Shown here piece after piece: positions 41,272 through 49,942 of a stretch of DNA of 58,683 bases. The stretch covers positions 1 through 58,683 of the forward strand of contig JAEYNR010000050.1 in the NCBI GenBank assembly GCA_023412475.1, in the 5' to 3' direction. The stretch comes from Fibrobacterota bacterium. Lineage in GTDB: Bacteria; Fibrobacterota; Chitinivibrionia; Chitinivibrionales; Chitinispirillaceae. The notes beneath the pieces are model-generated. The model searched no databases. It was not told the origin of the DNA and saw nothing but the letters and a program-made list of their open reading frames with translations. Position numbers and translations under genes: made by a program. Every line of letters begins with the position of its first letter. Position 1 is the first letter of the stretch.

Positions 41272-42747
41272 TCAAGGTAAAAATGCAATTGAGTCGGCCG
41301 GTATTGTTTTGAAAGCCATCTTTGAGAGAGAGAATCCGTTTGTTTCCTGCTTCAATAGTGCATCGGTATCACCAACAACTGTGTAGGTGAAATTAACGGG
41401 AGTAAGATATTGTTTTGCAACCCTGAGGATATCCCCGCGGCTTACTTTTCTCACTTTTTCTTCATAGACTTTGAAATGGTCTGAATCCCTTTTGTAATAC
41501 TCATTCCAGGCATAGGTGGAAACTATATCGAAAGGTGAACGAAACATGGAAGGTAAACTTCCAGTCAAAGATGCTTTGGCATTCTCCAGCTCCTGCTCAG
41601 ATACTTCTTCACTGATAACCTTTTGGACCTCCTCAATTATCAGAGCCACAGCTTGCGAAAAGGATGCGTTTTTGGTAAAAAATTCGATATAAAATGTTCC
41701 AGGATAGGTATAGTTTGACTCAGCATTAGAATAGATTGAATAAGTCAGGCCGGCATCGGACCTGATTTTTGCTGCTAGTCGGGAAATGAAACCACCGCCG
41801 CCAAGAATCTCATTTAATAGAGACACGGAGTAATAATCCGGGTGTGGTCTTTTAAACAGCGGTAAGCCAAGTCGGACATAAGCCTGGCTCAAAGGCTTCT
41901 GCACCAGAAGACATTTGACTTTAGAATTTATTGCAATCTGTGGAAAAGAATCGTTAGGGACCTGAGCCGAAGAGGGAAACATTTTTTCGATTCTGGTGAG
42001 CATCGAGTCTCGGTTAAAATTCCCGGCAGCCGACAGTATCATTTTTGGAGTAACAAAGGTTTTTTTGTGAAGCCTCACTAAGTCTTCTCTTAAAATGTTT
42101 TTAACAGATGCTTCTGTTGCCAGACGGGAAGAAACCTCTCCGGTATAGAGTTGTTTTTGATAAGCGGCTCTGAGGGTGGGAGCAGGATCATCAAATCGGT
42201 GCCGAATGTTCTGTATCATTATTTTTTGTTCTTTTTCAAATTCCCTGGAGTTGAATACCGGATGGAAGATGAGTTGCTCCATAATATCCATAGCTTTTTC
42301 TGTGTACTCGGAGAGAAAAGATGCAGTAAAAGAGATTTGCGTTTCAGTCGCACTGATTCCAAATTTCATTGCATATTGATCAATCAGTTCATTTAATGTA
42401 TCAGCAGAATATTTTCTGGTTCCGCCTGTACGCATGAGTTTTGTTAATAGAGATGCAAGGCCTTCTTTGCCTGAAGGATCCAATAAAGAACCTGAACGGA
42501 TGTAGAGAGTGAGCTGCACAAGAGGTAAGGTTTGATCCTCAGCGATATAAGTAATCAATCCATTCTTTAATTGGGTTCGAAAGGGATCTCCTAGAGGCAC
42601 AGCCCAATCAAGAGGTTGGAATTTTAGTTTTGAGGGATGTGCAGGAATGAGACTGCTGCTGGTTTGTTTTTTTGTACTCTGAGCAGTAACAATGCTCAAA
42701 CACACAAGTACAGAGATAGCACAGTGGAAAAAATGGCTCAATTTCAT
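41272..42747 (-). CDS. M16 peptidase-like subunit, catalytically inactive
   Basis: A 491-residue secreted M16 (pitrilysin/MPP-like) protein. A signal peptide (FFHCAISVLVCLSIVTA) is present. The fold markers are clear (PLVQLTLYIRSGSLLDPSGK, LNEILGGGGFISRLAAKIR), but where active enzymes have HxxEH this one reads EGLASLLTKLM, so the zinc site is absent. Such inactive partners form heterodimers with active M16 subunits. The active partner is the gene immediately upstream (22-bp gap). Confidence 0.9.
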   Translation of the reverse strand: MKLSHFFHCAISVLVCLSIVTAQSTKKQTSSSLIPAHPSKLKFQPLDWAVPLGDPFRTQLKNGLITYIAEDQTLPLVQLTLYIRSGSLLDPSGKEGLASLLTKLMRTGGTRKYSADTLNELIDQYAMKFGISATETQISFTASFLSEYTEKAMDIMEQLIFHPVFNSREFEKEQKIMIQNIRHRFDDPAPTLRAAYQKQLYTGEVSSRLATEASVKNILREDLVRLHKKTFVTPKMILSAAGNFNRDSMLTRIEKMFPSSAQVPNDSFPQIAINSKVKCLLVQKPLSQAYVRLGLPLFKRPHPDYYSVSLLNEILGGGGFISRLAAKIRSDAGLTYSIYSNAESNYTYPGTFYIEFFTKNASFSQAVALIIEEVQKVISEEVSEQELENAKASLTGSLPSMFRSPFDIVSTYAWNEYYKRDSDHFKVYEEKVRKVSRGDILRVAKQYLTPVNFTYTVVGDTDALLKQETNGFSLSKMAFKTIPADSIAFLP

Positions 42748-42768
42748 TAAACAATCCTCCTCAGGACA

Positions 42769-44280
42769 CTACTTTTTCTTGATACTATTATTTGGGGCAT
42801 CTGTAACTGCTTTTTCGCTTTTAACGGGCAGCAGTTGTCCAACAGTCATCAACTGTGGATTAATATATTTACCAACTATTGCAGATACTTCTTCTGGTTT
42901 TACTTTGGATATTTTATCAGGATAAGAAAACAGATCCTTCCAGCTATTGAGTCTTTCAAACCAGGCAAGGCGATCGGATAACCCCTCCAGGCTTTTGAGG
43001 CCACTGGTGAAAGACATTCTGATCTGGTTGGTAATTCTTAACATTTCATTAGCTGTTGGGGGATTGGAGTTTAATTTTTGAATTTCCTCAAGAATAATCT
43101 GTTCCACTTTTTGAGGATCAGCATCTGATTTAAGTTCGGCCCATATCTGGAAATATCCATCGTGAAGCCGGAAGCTGTTGCCAGCGCCTACATCAATGCA
43201 GAGTTTCTCCTTATCGACCAGACGACGATACAAACGTCCACTTCTTCCAGAAAAGATTCCCTCTAAAATATCAATTTTGTAGAGATCATCATGAGGGTAT
43301 CCAGGAGTGTGAAACATCAGATCGATGCGCGGGGCGACATTATCGTGAACTGTGAAACGGGTTACACCAACGGGCTGCGGTTCGCGTGTGACAACTTCTG
43401 TTTTTGTATTTTTAGATCTTGGGATCGATCCAAAATAACGCTTTATGTCACTTATTATTTTTTTGGGTTCTACATTGCCAACCATTACGATCAGTGCATT
43501 ATCCGGGGTATAAAACTTGCGGATATGATTTTCCATCTTTTCCCGTGTGTAAGCTTCGATATCAGACATCCATCCAATAGTTGGAATTCTGTAGGGATGT
43601 GCCACATAAAAAAGTGAGTTTAAGCGTTCCCAGTAACGGTTTAGAGGCCGGTTTTCATAGCGCATTCTTCGTTCTTCGGCTACAACATCTCGTTCGCTGT
43701 AAAATTCCCTTAATATGGGATCTTTCATGCGGTCAGATTCCAGCCAATAGAAAAGTTCGAGTTTGTTTTTGGGAAGGGTGACTATATAGGCGGTCATGTC
43801 ATCCGCAGTCCAGGCATTAAGATTAGTTCCGCCATTGTTTTGATAAGTTTCCCAAAGTTCCTCTTTTTTCATAAATTTGCGCTGTTTTTCCAGAATCGCA
43901 AATTTTTTAGCTTTAAGATTCTGTATAAGGGAATCTGAACCGGATCTACCCTTGAGACGCTCTTTATTGATCATATCAGCCAGAGAATCAATAGAGGTCA
44001 TCAGGGGGATCTCTTTCTGGTAGTCTTTAGTGCCTATGCGTTTAGTCCCTTTAAACATCATATGCTCAAACATATGGGATAAGCCGCTGGAGCCAGGCCC
44101 TTCATACATGGAACCAACAAAGTAGTATAATCTGCAGGACACGACAGCAACGTTGGTATCTGGGACTATTATAACCCTGAGGCCATTTTTCAGTGTGTCG
44201 TAATGAACAGGAATCTGGAATTGATCAGCATATAAGCTGCATAGAAGTGCACCGAAAAGAATTGAAAAGATAGTTTTCAT
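42769..44280 (-). CDS. M16 family zinc peptidase, active subunit
   Basis: A 503-residue secreted M16 peptidase. The signal peptide is FSILFGALLCSLYA. The zinc site is GLSHMFEHMMFKGT (HxxEH) with the downstream Glu region ERRMRYENRP. Another family segment is FSGRSGRLYRRLVDKEKL. It is likely to degrade peptides in the periplasm with the inactive partner encoded next. First gene of the three-gene minus-strand unit with the inactive subunit and the flavodoxin. Confidence 0.93.
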   Translation of the reverse strand: MKTIFSILFGALLCSLYADQFQIPVHYDTLKNGLRVIIVPDTNVAVVSCRLYYFVGSMYEGPGSSGLSHMFEHMMFKGTKRIGTKDYQKEIPLMTSIDSLADMINKERLKGRSGSDSLIQNLKAKKFAILEKQRKFMKKEELWETYQNNGGTNLNAWTADDMTAYIVTLPKNKLELFYWLESDRMKDPILREFYSERDVVAEERRMRYENRPLNRYWERLNSLFYVAHPYRIPTIGWMSDIEAYTREKMENHIRKFYTPDNALIVMVGNVEPKKIISDIKRYFGSIPRSKNTKTEVVTREPQPVGVTRFTVHDNVAPRIDLMFHTPGYPHDDLYKIDILEGIFSGRSGRLYRRLVDKEKLCIDVGAGNSFRLHDGYFQIWAELKSDADPQKVEQIILEEIQKLNSNPPTANEMLRITNQIRMSFTSGLKSLEGLSDRLAWFERLNSWKDLFSYPDKISKVKPEEVSAIVGKYINPQLMTVGQLLPVKSEKAVTDAPNNSIKKK

Positions 44281-44581
44281 TGTTACAAAAAACTCCTGGT
44301 GTTCGGTTAAAAAGAGCAGGAATAACTACGCAAGATATTAAGAATAATTGTATAAGCAAAAATAGTTCTTGTGTGTGGAGATTTAAAGGGGGTATGCTGA
44401 TGTGATTTAATAATTGCGGAGGCAGGAAGAAGGCTGAAGAAGGGGACGGGGTTTAGGGAAGAGTGTAATGAATTTACTTTGGAAAATACCAGAAATCCGG
44501 GGAAACCTGTTCTTACCATCGGAAATGCTTAGTTTTTTTGAAAAAAGCTTTAAGGTTTATGCGAAAACCTTTAAGATTAGT

Positions 44582-44665
44582 TTACAGAGTTTTAAGATAT
44601 ACTTTACAGAGCTATAAAAAAAATTACAGAGTTATAAAAAAAAATTTACAGAGCTTTAAATTTAA
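44582..44665. repeat. Degenerate tandem array, unit TTACAGAG(C/T)TNTAAA
   Basis: Four units begin with TTACAGAG at 44582, 44604, 44624 and 44646 (periods of 22, 20 and 22 bp, about two helical turns). Each is followed by a T/A-rich segment. Looser relatives containing GCTTTAA continue on both sides. Confidence 0.75.
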
Positions 44666-45197
44666 GCGAAAAAGCTTAGGGAAGTGGGAAAAACAGCTTT
44701 GGGGGTTAAGACAAAAAGCCTGGCACTTTAACTAAAAGGACTTTCAGGGTTATATTCAAAAACTTTGATTGTTACACTGGAAAGCTTTAACAATTTAACC
44801 CGGATGCTTTGAAAACTATCCCAAAAGCTTCTGGCTTTTGATCTCTTTATCTGCTGTGTTCTTTATTGTGTGGAGTTGATAATCCTAAAAACCGCTGCAG
44901 ATGGGTGATGGAGAATCCCGAAGAGATATTGGGACTTAATCAGCCGTATGGTGTTGATTCAATAAAGGGTTGAATCTCTTGTTATGTTTTATCTGCAGGA
45001 AGATAAGACCTTAAAGGGCTGACCATATAAAAGGGCTATAATTTAGGTACATTACGAAGTACTGAAATACTCTTGCATAGCAGAAGCGAAGTGACAATCC
45101 CTTTATGCTCAATCGCGAACTCGGGATTATCCGTGTCAGACTACTGCGGCCTTTAGGATAATACTTTTGTTTTTCACATTTTGAAGAGCATTAGAAA

Positions 45198-45209
45198 CGA
45201 ACCGGTTCG
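45198..45209. promoter_or_regulatory. Perfect 12-bp palindrome upstream of the EamA gene
   Basis: CGAACCGGTTCG, located 52 bases before the EamA-transporter start codon, in a position suited to a repressor or activator site. No regulator is adjacent, so the binding factor is unknown. Confidence 0.4.
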
Positions 45210-45261
45210 GCGCTTAGTATTGTATATTTCGAGATTGTTTTTTTAATGGCGGTAATAAAAA

Positions 45262-46158
45262 ATGTGGCTTTCACTGAGTCTGATATCGGCTTTTTTCCTT
45301 GGAATGTATGATGTTGCCAAGAAGGGAGCGGTTACTGGTAATGCGGTTTTTCCTGTACTTTTTTTCTCGACTCTCTCGGCGGTAGTTTGTGCATTACCGG
45401 CAATTGTTTTATCGGAAGTTAATCCTTTGCTGGCGCAGTCGATTCATCTTTATGTACCAAGATTGCCTGTTTCTGTGCATCTGCTTATTGTTGTGAAATC
45501 GGTAATTGTTGGCACATCATGGGTGCTTTCTTATTTTGGATTGAAAAATCTTCCAATAACGGTTGCATCACCACTTAGAGCGACCGCTCCATTTTTTACG
45601 GTTCTGGGAGCAATAACACTGTTTGGTGAGCGGCCATCTGCTAACCAATGGATTGGGATCATCCTGATACTTGCAGCTTATATTCTTTATTCCAAATCAT
45701 CCAGACACGATGATAAAAATTCTGTTCAGATTATCTGGATAGTTTTTATGATACTGGCTGCAATAACCGGTGCGATCAGTTCGGGATTTGATAAATATCT
45801 TCTGCAGCTTAGAGCTGTTCCGCCGTTTTTTGTTCTTTTCTGGTTCCTTTTTTATCTATCTATTATATATGGAATAATTGTACTTGGATTCTGGTATCCG
45901 AAAAGATCCGTTACTACTCCGTTTCTATTTCGTCCAGCCATTATTTTGGTGGGCGCATTACTTGTTTTAGCGGACATGGCTTATATGACAGCGCTCTCAG
46001 ATCCACAGACAAAGCTTGCACTTGTCTCATCAATCAGAAGGACAAATGTACTGATTTCCTTTGTTGGTGGGTTTTTATTGTTTAAGGAAGGAAATATCAG
46101 GGGAAAGCTTCTTCCTTTTGCCGGAATAGTAGCCGGGCTGTTGCTGATAATGATATGA
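45262..46158 (+). CDS. EamA-family (DMT) transporter
   Basis: A 298-residue membrane protein with about ten helices in two repeats. The family hallmark lies at the end of the first repeat: KNLPITVASPLRATAPFFTV then LFGERPSANQWIGIILILAA. The second repeat ends SSIRRTNVLISFVGGFLLF and KEGN. DMT transporters usually export amino acids or other metabolites. Substrate unknown. Single gene. Confidence 0.9.
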   Translation: MWLSLSLISAFFLGMYDVAKKGAVTGNAVFPVLFFSTLSAVVCALPAIVLSEVNPLLAQSIHLYVPRLPVSVHLLIVVKSVIVGTSWVLSYFGLKNLPITVASPLRATAPFFTVLGAITLFGERPSANQWIGIILILAAYILYSKSSRHDDKNSVQIIWIVFMILAAITGAISSGFDKYLLQLRAVPPFFVLFWFLFYLSIIYGIIVLGFWYPKRSVTTPFLFRPAIILVGALLVLADMAYMTALSDPQTKLALVSSIRRTNVLISFVGGFLLFKEGNIRGKLLPFAGIVAGLLLIMI

Positions 46159-46220
46159 ATGGGGAGGCGCTCCTCCATTTCCAAAATCCAGCCTTTTGGC
46201 CCTGATTTTAATATTCTTTT

Positions 46221-46260
46221 TTTCGTAACTGCTCAGCTCTTTTTATCGGCAGTTACGAAA
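46221..46260. repeat. Inverted repeat of the TTTCGTAACTGC family
   Basis: Perfect 12-bp arms TTTCGTAACTGC and GCAGTTACGAAA around a 16-base loop; it shares its arm sequence with the hairpin at 14592-14633. It lies about 60 bp after the EamA gene and could terminate transcription. Confidence 0.7.
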
Positions 46261-46290
46261 CACCAAAACTAATTGGTACAAACTATTAAG

Positions 46291-46346
46291 AACGAAATTC
46301 GAAAAACGAAATTCCGGTGTAATAACAGGAAATAGGAAAAAGAACT
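46291..46346. repeat. Intergenic repeat, inverted copy of 19601-19650
   Basis: AACGAAATTCGAAAAACGAA then ATTCC, spacer, AACAGGAAATAGGAAAAAGA. It is the reverse complement of the repeat upstream of the barrel-protein gene at 19601-19650. Confidence 0.65.
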
Positions 46347-46354
46347 TATTTGAT

Positions 46355-46400
46355 AAACTTCAGTTACTTGAAACACTCTTATTCCTGTTTAGAATTTAGA
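46355..46400. repeat. Intergenic repeat, copy of 36620-36668
   Basis: AAACTTCAGTTACTTGAAAC then ACTCTTATTCCTGTTTAGAAT. It matches the repeat downstream of the Cys-rich microprotein gene and directly precedes a short tandem duplication. Confidence 0.6.
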
Positions 46401-46451
46401 GTTTTGTGATTTGGAATTTGTTTAGAATTTAAGAATTGTGATTTGGAATTT

Positions 46452-46584
46452 CATTTCTGGCTTTCAGGAAACCACTGACTGAGCCAGTGGAGCCAGATGT
46501 CTCGTAAAGGCACTGTCGTGCCTTATTGCTTTCGCGGCTTTGCCGCTTAATCAAGCTACCGCTTGTGGCGGTAGTACTTGACTC
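46452..46584. repeat. Three-hairpin repeat element, copy B
   Basis: It matches 17233-17365 along its length, with small differences. The right arm of hairpin 1 (AGCCAGTGGAGCCAG) is identical but the left arm is degenerate. Hairpin 2 (AAGGCAC-TGTC-GTGCCTT) is identical. In hairpin 3 the left arm has lost three bases. It lies 90 bp beyond the 3' end of pdxJ. Confidence 0.85.
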
Positions 46585-46674
46585 CGGTTTAAATATTCAT
46601 TCTGATTTCTTATTCAGAAATATATTTCAGCTTCAAATGCTGAGTGGTAGCCTGGGTAAAAGTTTCAGTAATCA

Positions 46675-47385
46675 TCAGATCAAAGCAATCATATCTCTGA
46701 CAGCCGAATCTATACCGGTCAGTGTAGCGCGTGAAATGATTGAGTGGCCAATGTTGAGTTCTTCGATAAACTCGATTTGGGCAACAGGGCTGACATTTTG
46801 GTAATTGAGTCCATGACCGGCATTAACATGCAAGCCTAATTTATTGGCAACCAAAGCAGCATCCTTTAATTTTCCAAGTTCTTCAAAGCGTGCCCCTGCC
46901 GAAGTCGCATTAGCGTAAGCACCTGTGTGAAGTTCTATATGAGTGGCACCAACTCTTTTTACGGCTTTTATTTCATTGAGTTCAGGGGAAACAAAGAGGC
47001 TTACCAGAATGTGATTGTGGCGGAATGTTTCTATTGCTTTGGCGAACTCTTTTTCATGCTCTCGTACCGATAAACCGTCTTCAGTGGTCCGTTCATCCCG
47101 TCTTTCCGGAACAAGAGTTACCATAAATGGCAGTACATCAATAGCGATTTTCATGATTTCAGAAGTGAGAGCCATTTCGAGGTTGAGATGCGTTTTTACG
47201 ACCTGTTTGAGTATATAAATATCTCTGTCCTGAATGTGTCGGCGGTCTTCCCTAAGATGAGCGGTGATTCCGTGTGCTCCGGCAAGTTCTGCCAGAATTG
47301 CTGCCTGAACCGGATCGGGATCGTTACCGCCGCGGGCCTGTCGGATGGTTGCAATATGATCGACGTTTACTCCAAGTGTTGCCAT
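46675..47385 (-). CDS. pdxJ: Pyridoxine 5'-phosphate synthase
   Basis: A 236-residue PdxJ, the TIM-barrel enzyme that condenses 1-deoxyxylulose 5-phosphate with 3-amino-2-oxopropyl phosphate in the DXP-dependent B6 pathway. Family motifs are all present: LGVNVDHIATIRQARGG at the N-terminus, GITAHLREDRRHI, VTLVPERRDERTTEDG, THIELHTGAYA and HVNAGHGLNYQNV near the end. AGGAGG precedes the ATG. It follows the divergent deacetylase gene by 63 bp on the same strand. Confidence 0.97.
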   Translation of the reverse strand: MATLGVNVDHIATIRQARGGNDPDPVQAAILAELAGAHGITAHLREDRRHIQDRDIYILKQVVKTHLNLEMALTSEIMKIAIDVLPFMVTLVPERRDERTTEDGLSVREHEKEFAKAIETFRHNHILVSLFVSPELNEIKAVKRVGATHIELHTGAYANATSAGARFEELGKLKDAALVANKLGLHVNAGHGLNYQNVSPVAQIEFIEELNIGHSIISRATLTGIDSAVRDMIALI

Positions 47386-47448
47386 AAATTACCTCCTGTT
47401 TCAGGAACAAGAATTCAGATTTCATTTTTAAAAAAATCTACTTTTTAT

Positions 47449-48591
47449 TTAATCAGTAAGCAATTGTCTCTCACCGGGATGATTCAGAATTTCAGAGACG
47501 TATACCAGTTGAATTCCGTTTTGCTTGAGCTGTGGAAGAGTGTTCTGGAGTGCGGTGATAAATGAATCCGAAGCGCGTCCACTGACAAGGATTTGGCCGG
47601 TTTTTTGGGCCAAAACAGCACAGTGACGAAGAGAATCTCCGATAAGTTCAGTTGAATTATCTGTATCTATGGTATAATCGATTTTCTGGTAGGGAATTCT
47701 GGTTTTTTTTGCCATTGATTCAGCTATAGATTTTTTACTCTCAGAGGTGATTATAAAATAACCGTGGTGTTTTTGAATTTCTTGAAAGACAATTTTCATA
47801 ACCCGCGAATCTTCCAGAACCCGTTTTCCATAGAAATTGCAGAAACCGGCAAAACTGGGTATTGTCTCCGTGGCCTCTTTGATAATAGTTTTAATTTTCT
47901 CCTCAGGATAATGAATTTTAATTTGTGTCCCATCATATCTGGAGAAAGATTTTGGAAGAGGTTCCATGGGAAGCATGATTAAAATTTCTTTTTTATATTC
48001 GTTGGCTATCTGTGCGGTCCAGGTGGAGAGGCGACGGGAGCTGACCATGGAGACAGAAATCGGTTCTGGAAAAGAGAGAAAGCGAACGGTGGTTTCGTCT
48101 GCCTTAAACCCGAAATCTTCAACCAGAATTGCCATTTTTGCAGTTTGACTAAAAAAAGTGGAGGAACGAAGTACTTTTATTATTAATTGAGGAAGATTAC
48201 TTTCCTGAGATACTAGATGCAGATATGCACCCTTTCTTTCAGACTCAAAGTTGCAGTCTTTGAGGCTATATCCTGCAGACGCGAGTGAGGAGGAGATATA
48301 CCAGATGACCCATTCCATCGGTTTCCCTTTAGGTACAGATATTTTTAAATTTAAAGCAGAATCTGAGGAAGAAAAATTCTTTGGAATTTGTGATCCCGGG
48401 ACCTCCAGGTCTTCAAAACATCTGATTAAAACAGAATCAAAAGAGATCTCTTTTTTAGCGGATTGTAATTTATTTTTACCGGCAATTTTTATGTTGGCAT
48501 TGGACTGGAAATAATCGGAACGAATACCAATAACTATTAAAAGGGTAACAAAAACCACCGTGAAAAATGTAAGTATGAATCTTTGCCGCAT
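47449..48591 (-). CDS. Divergent polysaccharide deacetylase family protein
   Basis: A 380-residue protein with an N-terminal membrane anchor (FILTFFTVVFVTLLIVIGI). The C-terminal ~230 residues match the divergent polysaccharide deacetylase family: AILVEDFGFKADETTVRFLS, FPEPISVSMV, the LIMLPMEPLP segment, and near the end TGQILVSGRASDSFITALQN. In characterised relatives the usual NodB metal residues are only partly kept, so the activity is uncertain. It faces the periplasm. Probably cotranscribed with pdxJ; divergent from miaA. Confidence 0.88.
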   Translation of the reverse strand: MRQRFILTFFTVVFVTLLIVIGIRSDYFQSNANIKIAGKNKLQSAKKEISFDSVLIRCFEDLEVPGSQIPKNFSSSDSALNLKISVPKGKPMEWVIWYISSSLASAGYSLKDCNFESERKGAYLHLVSQESNLPQLIIKVLRSSTFFSQTAKMAILVEDFGFKADETTVRFLSFPEPISVSMVSSRRLSTWTAQIANEYKKEILIMLPMEPLPKSFSRYDGTQIKIHYPEEKIKTIIKEATETIPSFAGFCNFYGKRVLEDSRVMKIVFQEIQKHHGYFIITSESKKSIAESMAKKTRIPYQKIDYTIDTDNSTELIGDSLRHCAVLAQKTGQILVSGRASDSFITALQNTLPQLKQNGIQLVYVSEILNHPGERQLLTD

Positions 48592-48680
48592 TGTTTTTTT
48601 CTGTGATCAGAGGGTTTTTAAAAATACTGCACTAAAATAGCCATTTCCGGATAGTGGTGGCAAGTTCAGATAGAAATCAA

Positions 48681-49601
48681 ATGAAAAAGAGTTCAATTAA
48701 AGTTCCGGTAATTCTGGGGCCGACTGCAATTGGCAAGAGTGCTGTGGCGCTGGAAATTGCAGAAAAACTTCACTGGGAAATACTTTCCTGCGATTCGCGT
48801 CAGGTGTACCGAAAAATGAATATCGGTACGGCCAAACCATCTTTGAGTCAACTGGGGAAAGTACCTCACTGGCTAATAGATATTTTGGACCCTTCGGAGA
48901 GTTATTCTGCAATAGGCTTTACTAAAGAGGCTCTTCAGATAATCAGGAATCGGGCAGCGTGCGGTAAGACTGTTCTGATTTGTGGAGGAACCGGGCTTTA
49001 TTTTAAATGCCTGAGTGAGGGAATTGCTGCTCCGGTGGATTCTGATCTGCTTATAAGAGAAAAGTTGATGAAGGAAGCGCAATGTGATGGTGTCTCCGCT
49101 TTGTACAGTCAGCTTCGGATAAAAGATCCTGATTCTGCAGAAAAAATACACCCTAATGATTTGCAGCGGATATTGCGTGCGTTAACAGTTTACTATCAGA
49201 CAGGTATACCTTTCTCAGAAATCAGAAGAGAAAAAAAAGCAGTAGAGGACCTGGAATTTAAGGTGGTTAAACTCACCGGTGATCGGCAATGGTTATACGA
49301 GAGGATTAATAATAGAGTAGTTGAGATGATTGCTGATGGACTCTGGGATGAATTTCTTGAGTTGATAAAACAAGGGTATCATGAAAAGTCTCCAGGACTT
49401 CAGTGTGTGGGCTATAAGGAGCTGTTTGCTCATTATAAAGGAAAGTGTAGTATCTCTGAAACTATTGCCCTTATTCAACAAAATAGCCGCAGATATGCCA
49501 AAAGACAGAATACCTGGTTTACGCATCAGGTATCTGGAACGATTTTTGATGCTTCAGTAAGTTGTGCTGTGATAAGAGATCATTTTTTGCGTGAATTATA
49601 A
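48681..49601 (+). CDS. miaA: tRNA dimethylallyltransferase
   Basis: About 306 residues from the ATG at 48681; a GTG at 48654 is an alternative. MiaA prenylates A37 of tRNAs reading codons beginning with U, using DMAPP. The P-loop is GPTAIGKSA, followed by LSCDSRQVYRKMNIGTAKPS, the GGTGLYFKCL motif and CVGYKELFAHYKG; NSRRYAKRQNTWF near the C-terminus is characteristic. Single gene, divergent from the deacetylase. The isoprenoid donor links it to the ispH product. Confidence 0.95.
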   Translation: MKKSSIKVPVILGPTAIGKSAVALEIAEKLHWEILSCDSRQVYRKMNIGTAKPSLSQLGKVPHWLIDILDPSESYSAIGFTKEALQIIRNRAACGKTVLICGGTGLYFKCLSEGIAAPVDSDLLIREKLMKEAQCDGVSALYSQLRIKDPDSAEKIHPNDLQRILRALTVYYQTGIPFSEIRREKKAVEDLEFKVVKLTGDRQWLYERINNRVVEMIADGLWDEFLELIKQGYHEKSPGLQCVGYKELFAHYKGKCSISETIALIQQNSRRYAKRQNTWFTHQVSGTIFDASVSCAVIRDHFLREL

Positions 49602-49942
49602 ATATTCTGCTTTCATTGAAATTATTATTTATGTATCTTTTAAACCGCCAGGGAAAATTTAAGATATTAGTATGAGTCTCAAAAAAAAGTTTAACCGAAA
49701 CTGTTTTCTGTTGCATATAATAATCTCATTTCCAGCTAATCCAAAAGCTGAAGAAAGAAATCAAAACACCTGTTATCATCAGTCACCTGAACACCAAAAT
49801 AACCTTGTTGTAACTGTACCACAATTATATACTTGAAACATTCCTGATCATCCATCATGACAGGGTATTGGATTTTAGATAAGCACACTTTTATTTTCCC
49901 ACATTTTCAATTATCTTCCATAGTGAAGAAAGGAGTACCTTA
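49602..49942. other. Intergenic region, nothing recognised
   Basis: 341 bp between miaA and the disordered-protein gene. I see no repeat, hairpin or open frame with coding character. The right end should hold the promoter of the next gene. Confidence 0.5.

Larger units (their letters stand above)
44281..45261. other. Long non-coding block
   Basis: About 980 bp with no supported gene. The left third holds the degenerate tandem array at 44582-44665 within a wider stretch (about 44520-44835) rich in GCTTT/AAAGC motifs. The apparent 65-codon frame at 44538-44735 simply translates this array into a Lys/Leu-rich string. The right part (44840-45197) shows no repeats I can define. A palindrome lies at 45198-45209 upstream of the EamA gene. 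Confidence 0.6.
46159..46674. other. Repeat-packed intergenic region between the EamA gene and pdxJ
   Basis: 516 bp built almost entirely from repeats. In order: hairpin 46221-46260; inverted repeat copy 46291-46346; repeat copy 46355-46400; a tandem duplication (46388-46420 and 46421-46451, both starting TTTAGAATTTA and containing GTGATTTGGAATTT); and copy B of the three-hairpin element (46452-46584). No gene is supported. Confidence 0.75.

Noticed and set aside
44582..44665. CRISPR array
   Set aside because: Units are short, degenerate and have no unique spacers; there are no cas genes in the window.
44538..44735. 65-codon Lys/Leu-rich frame
   Set aside because: It is the translation of the degenerate tandem array; composition follows the repeat and there is no family similarity.
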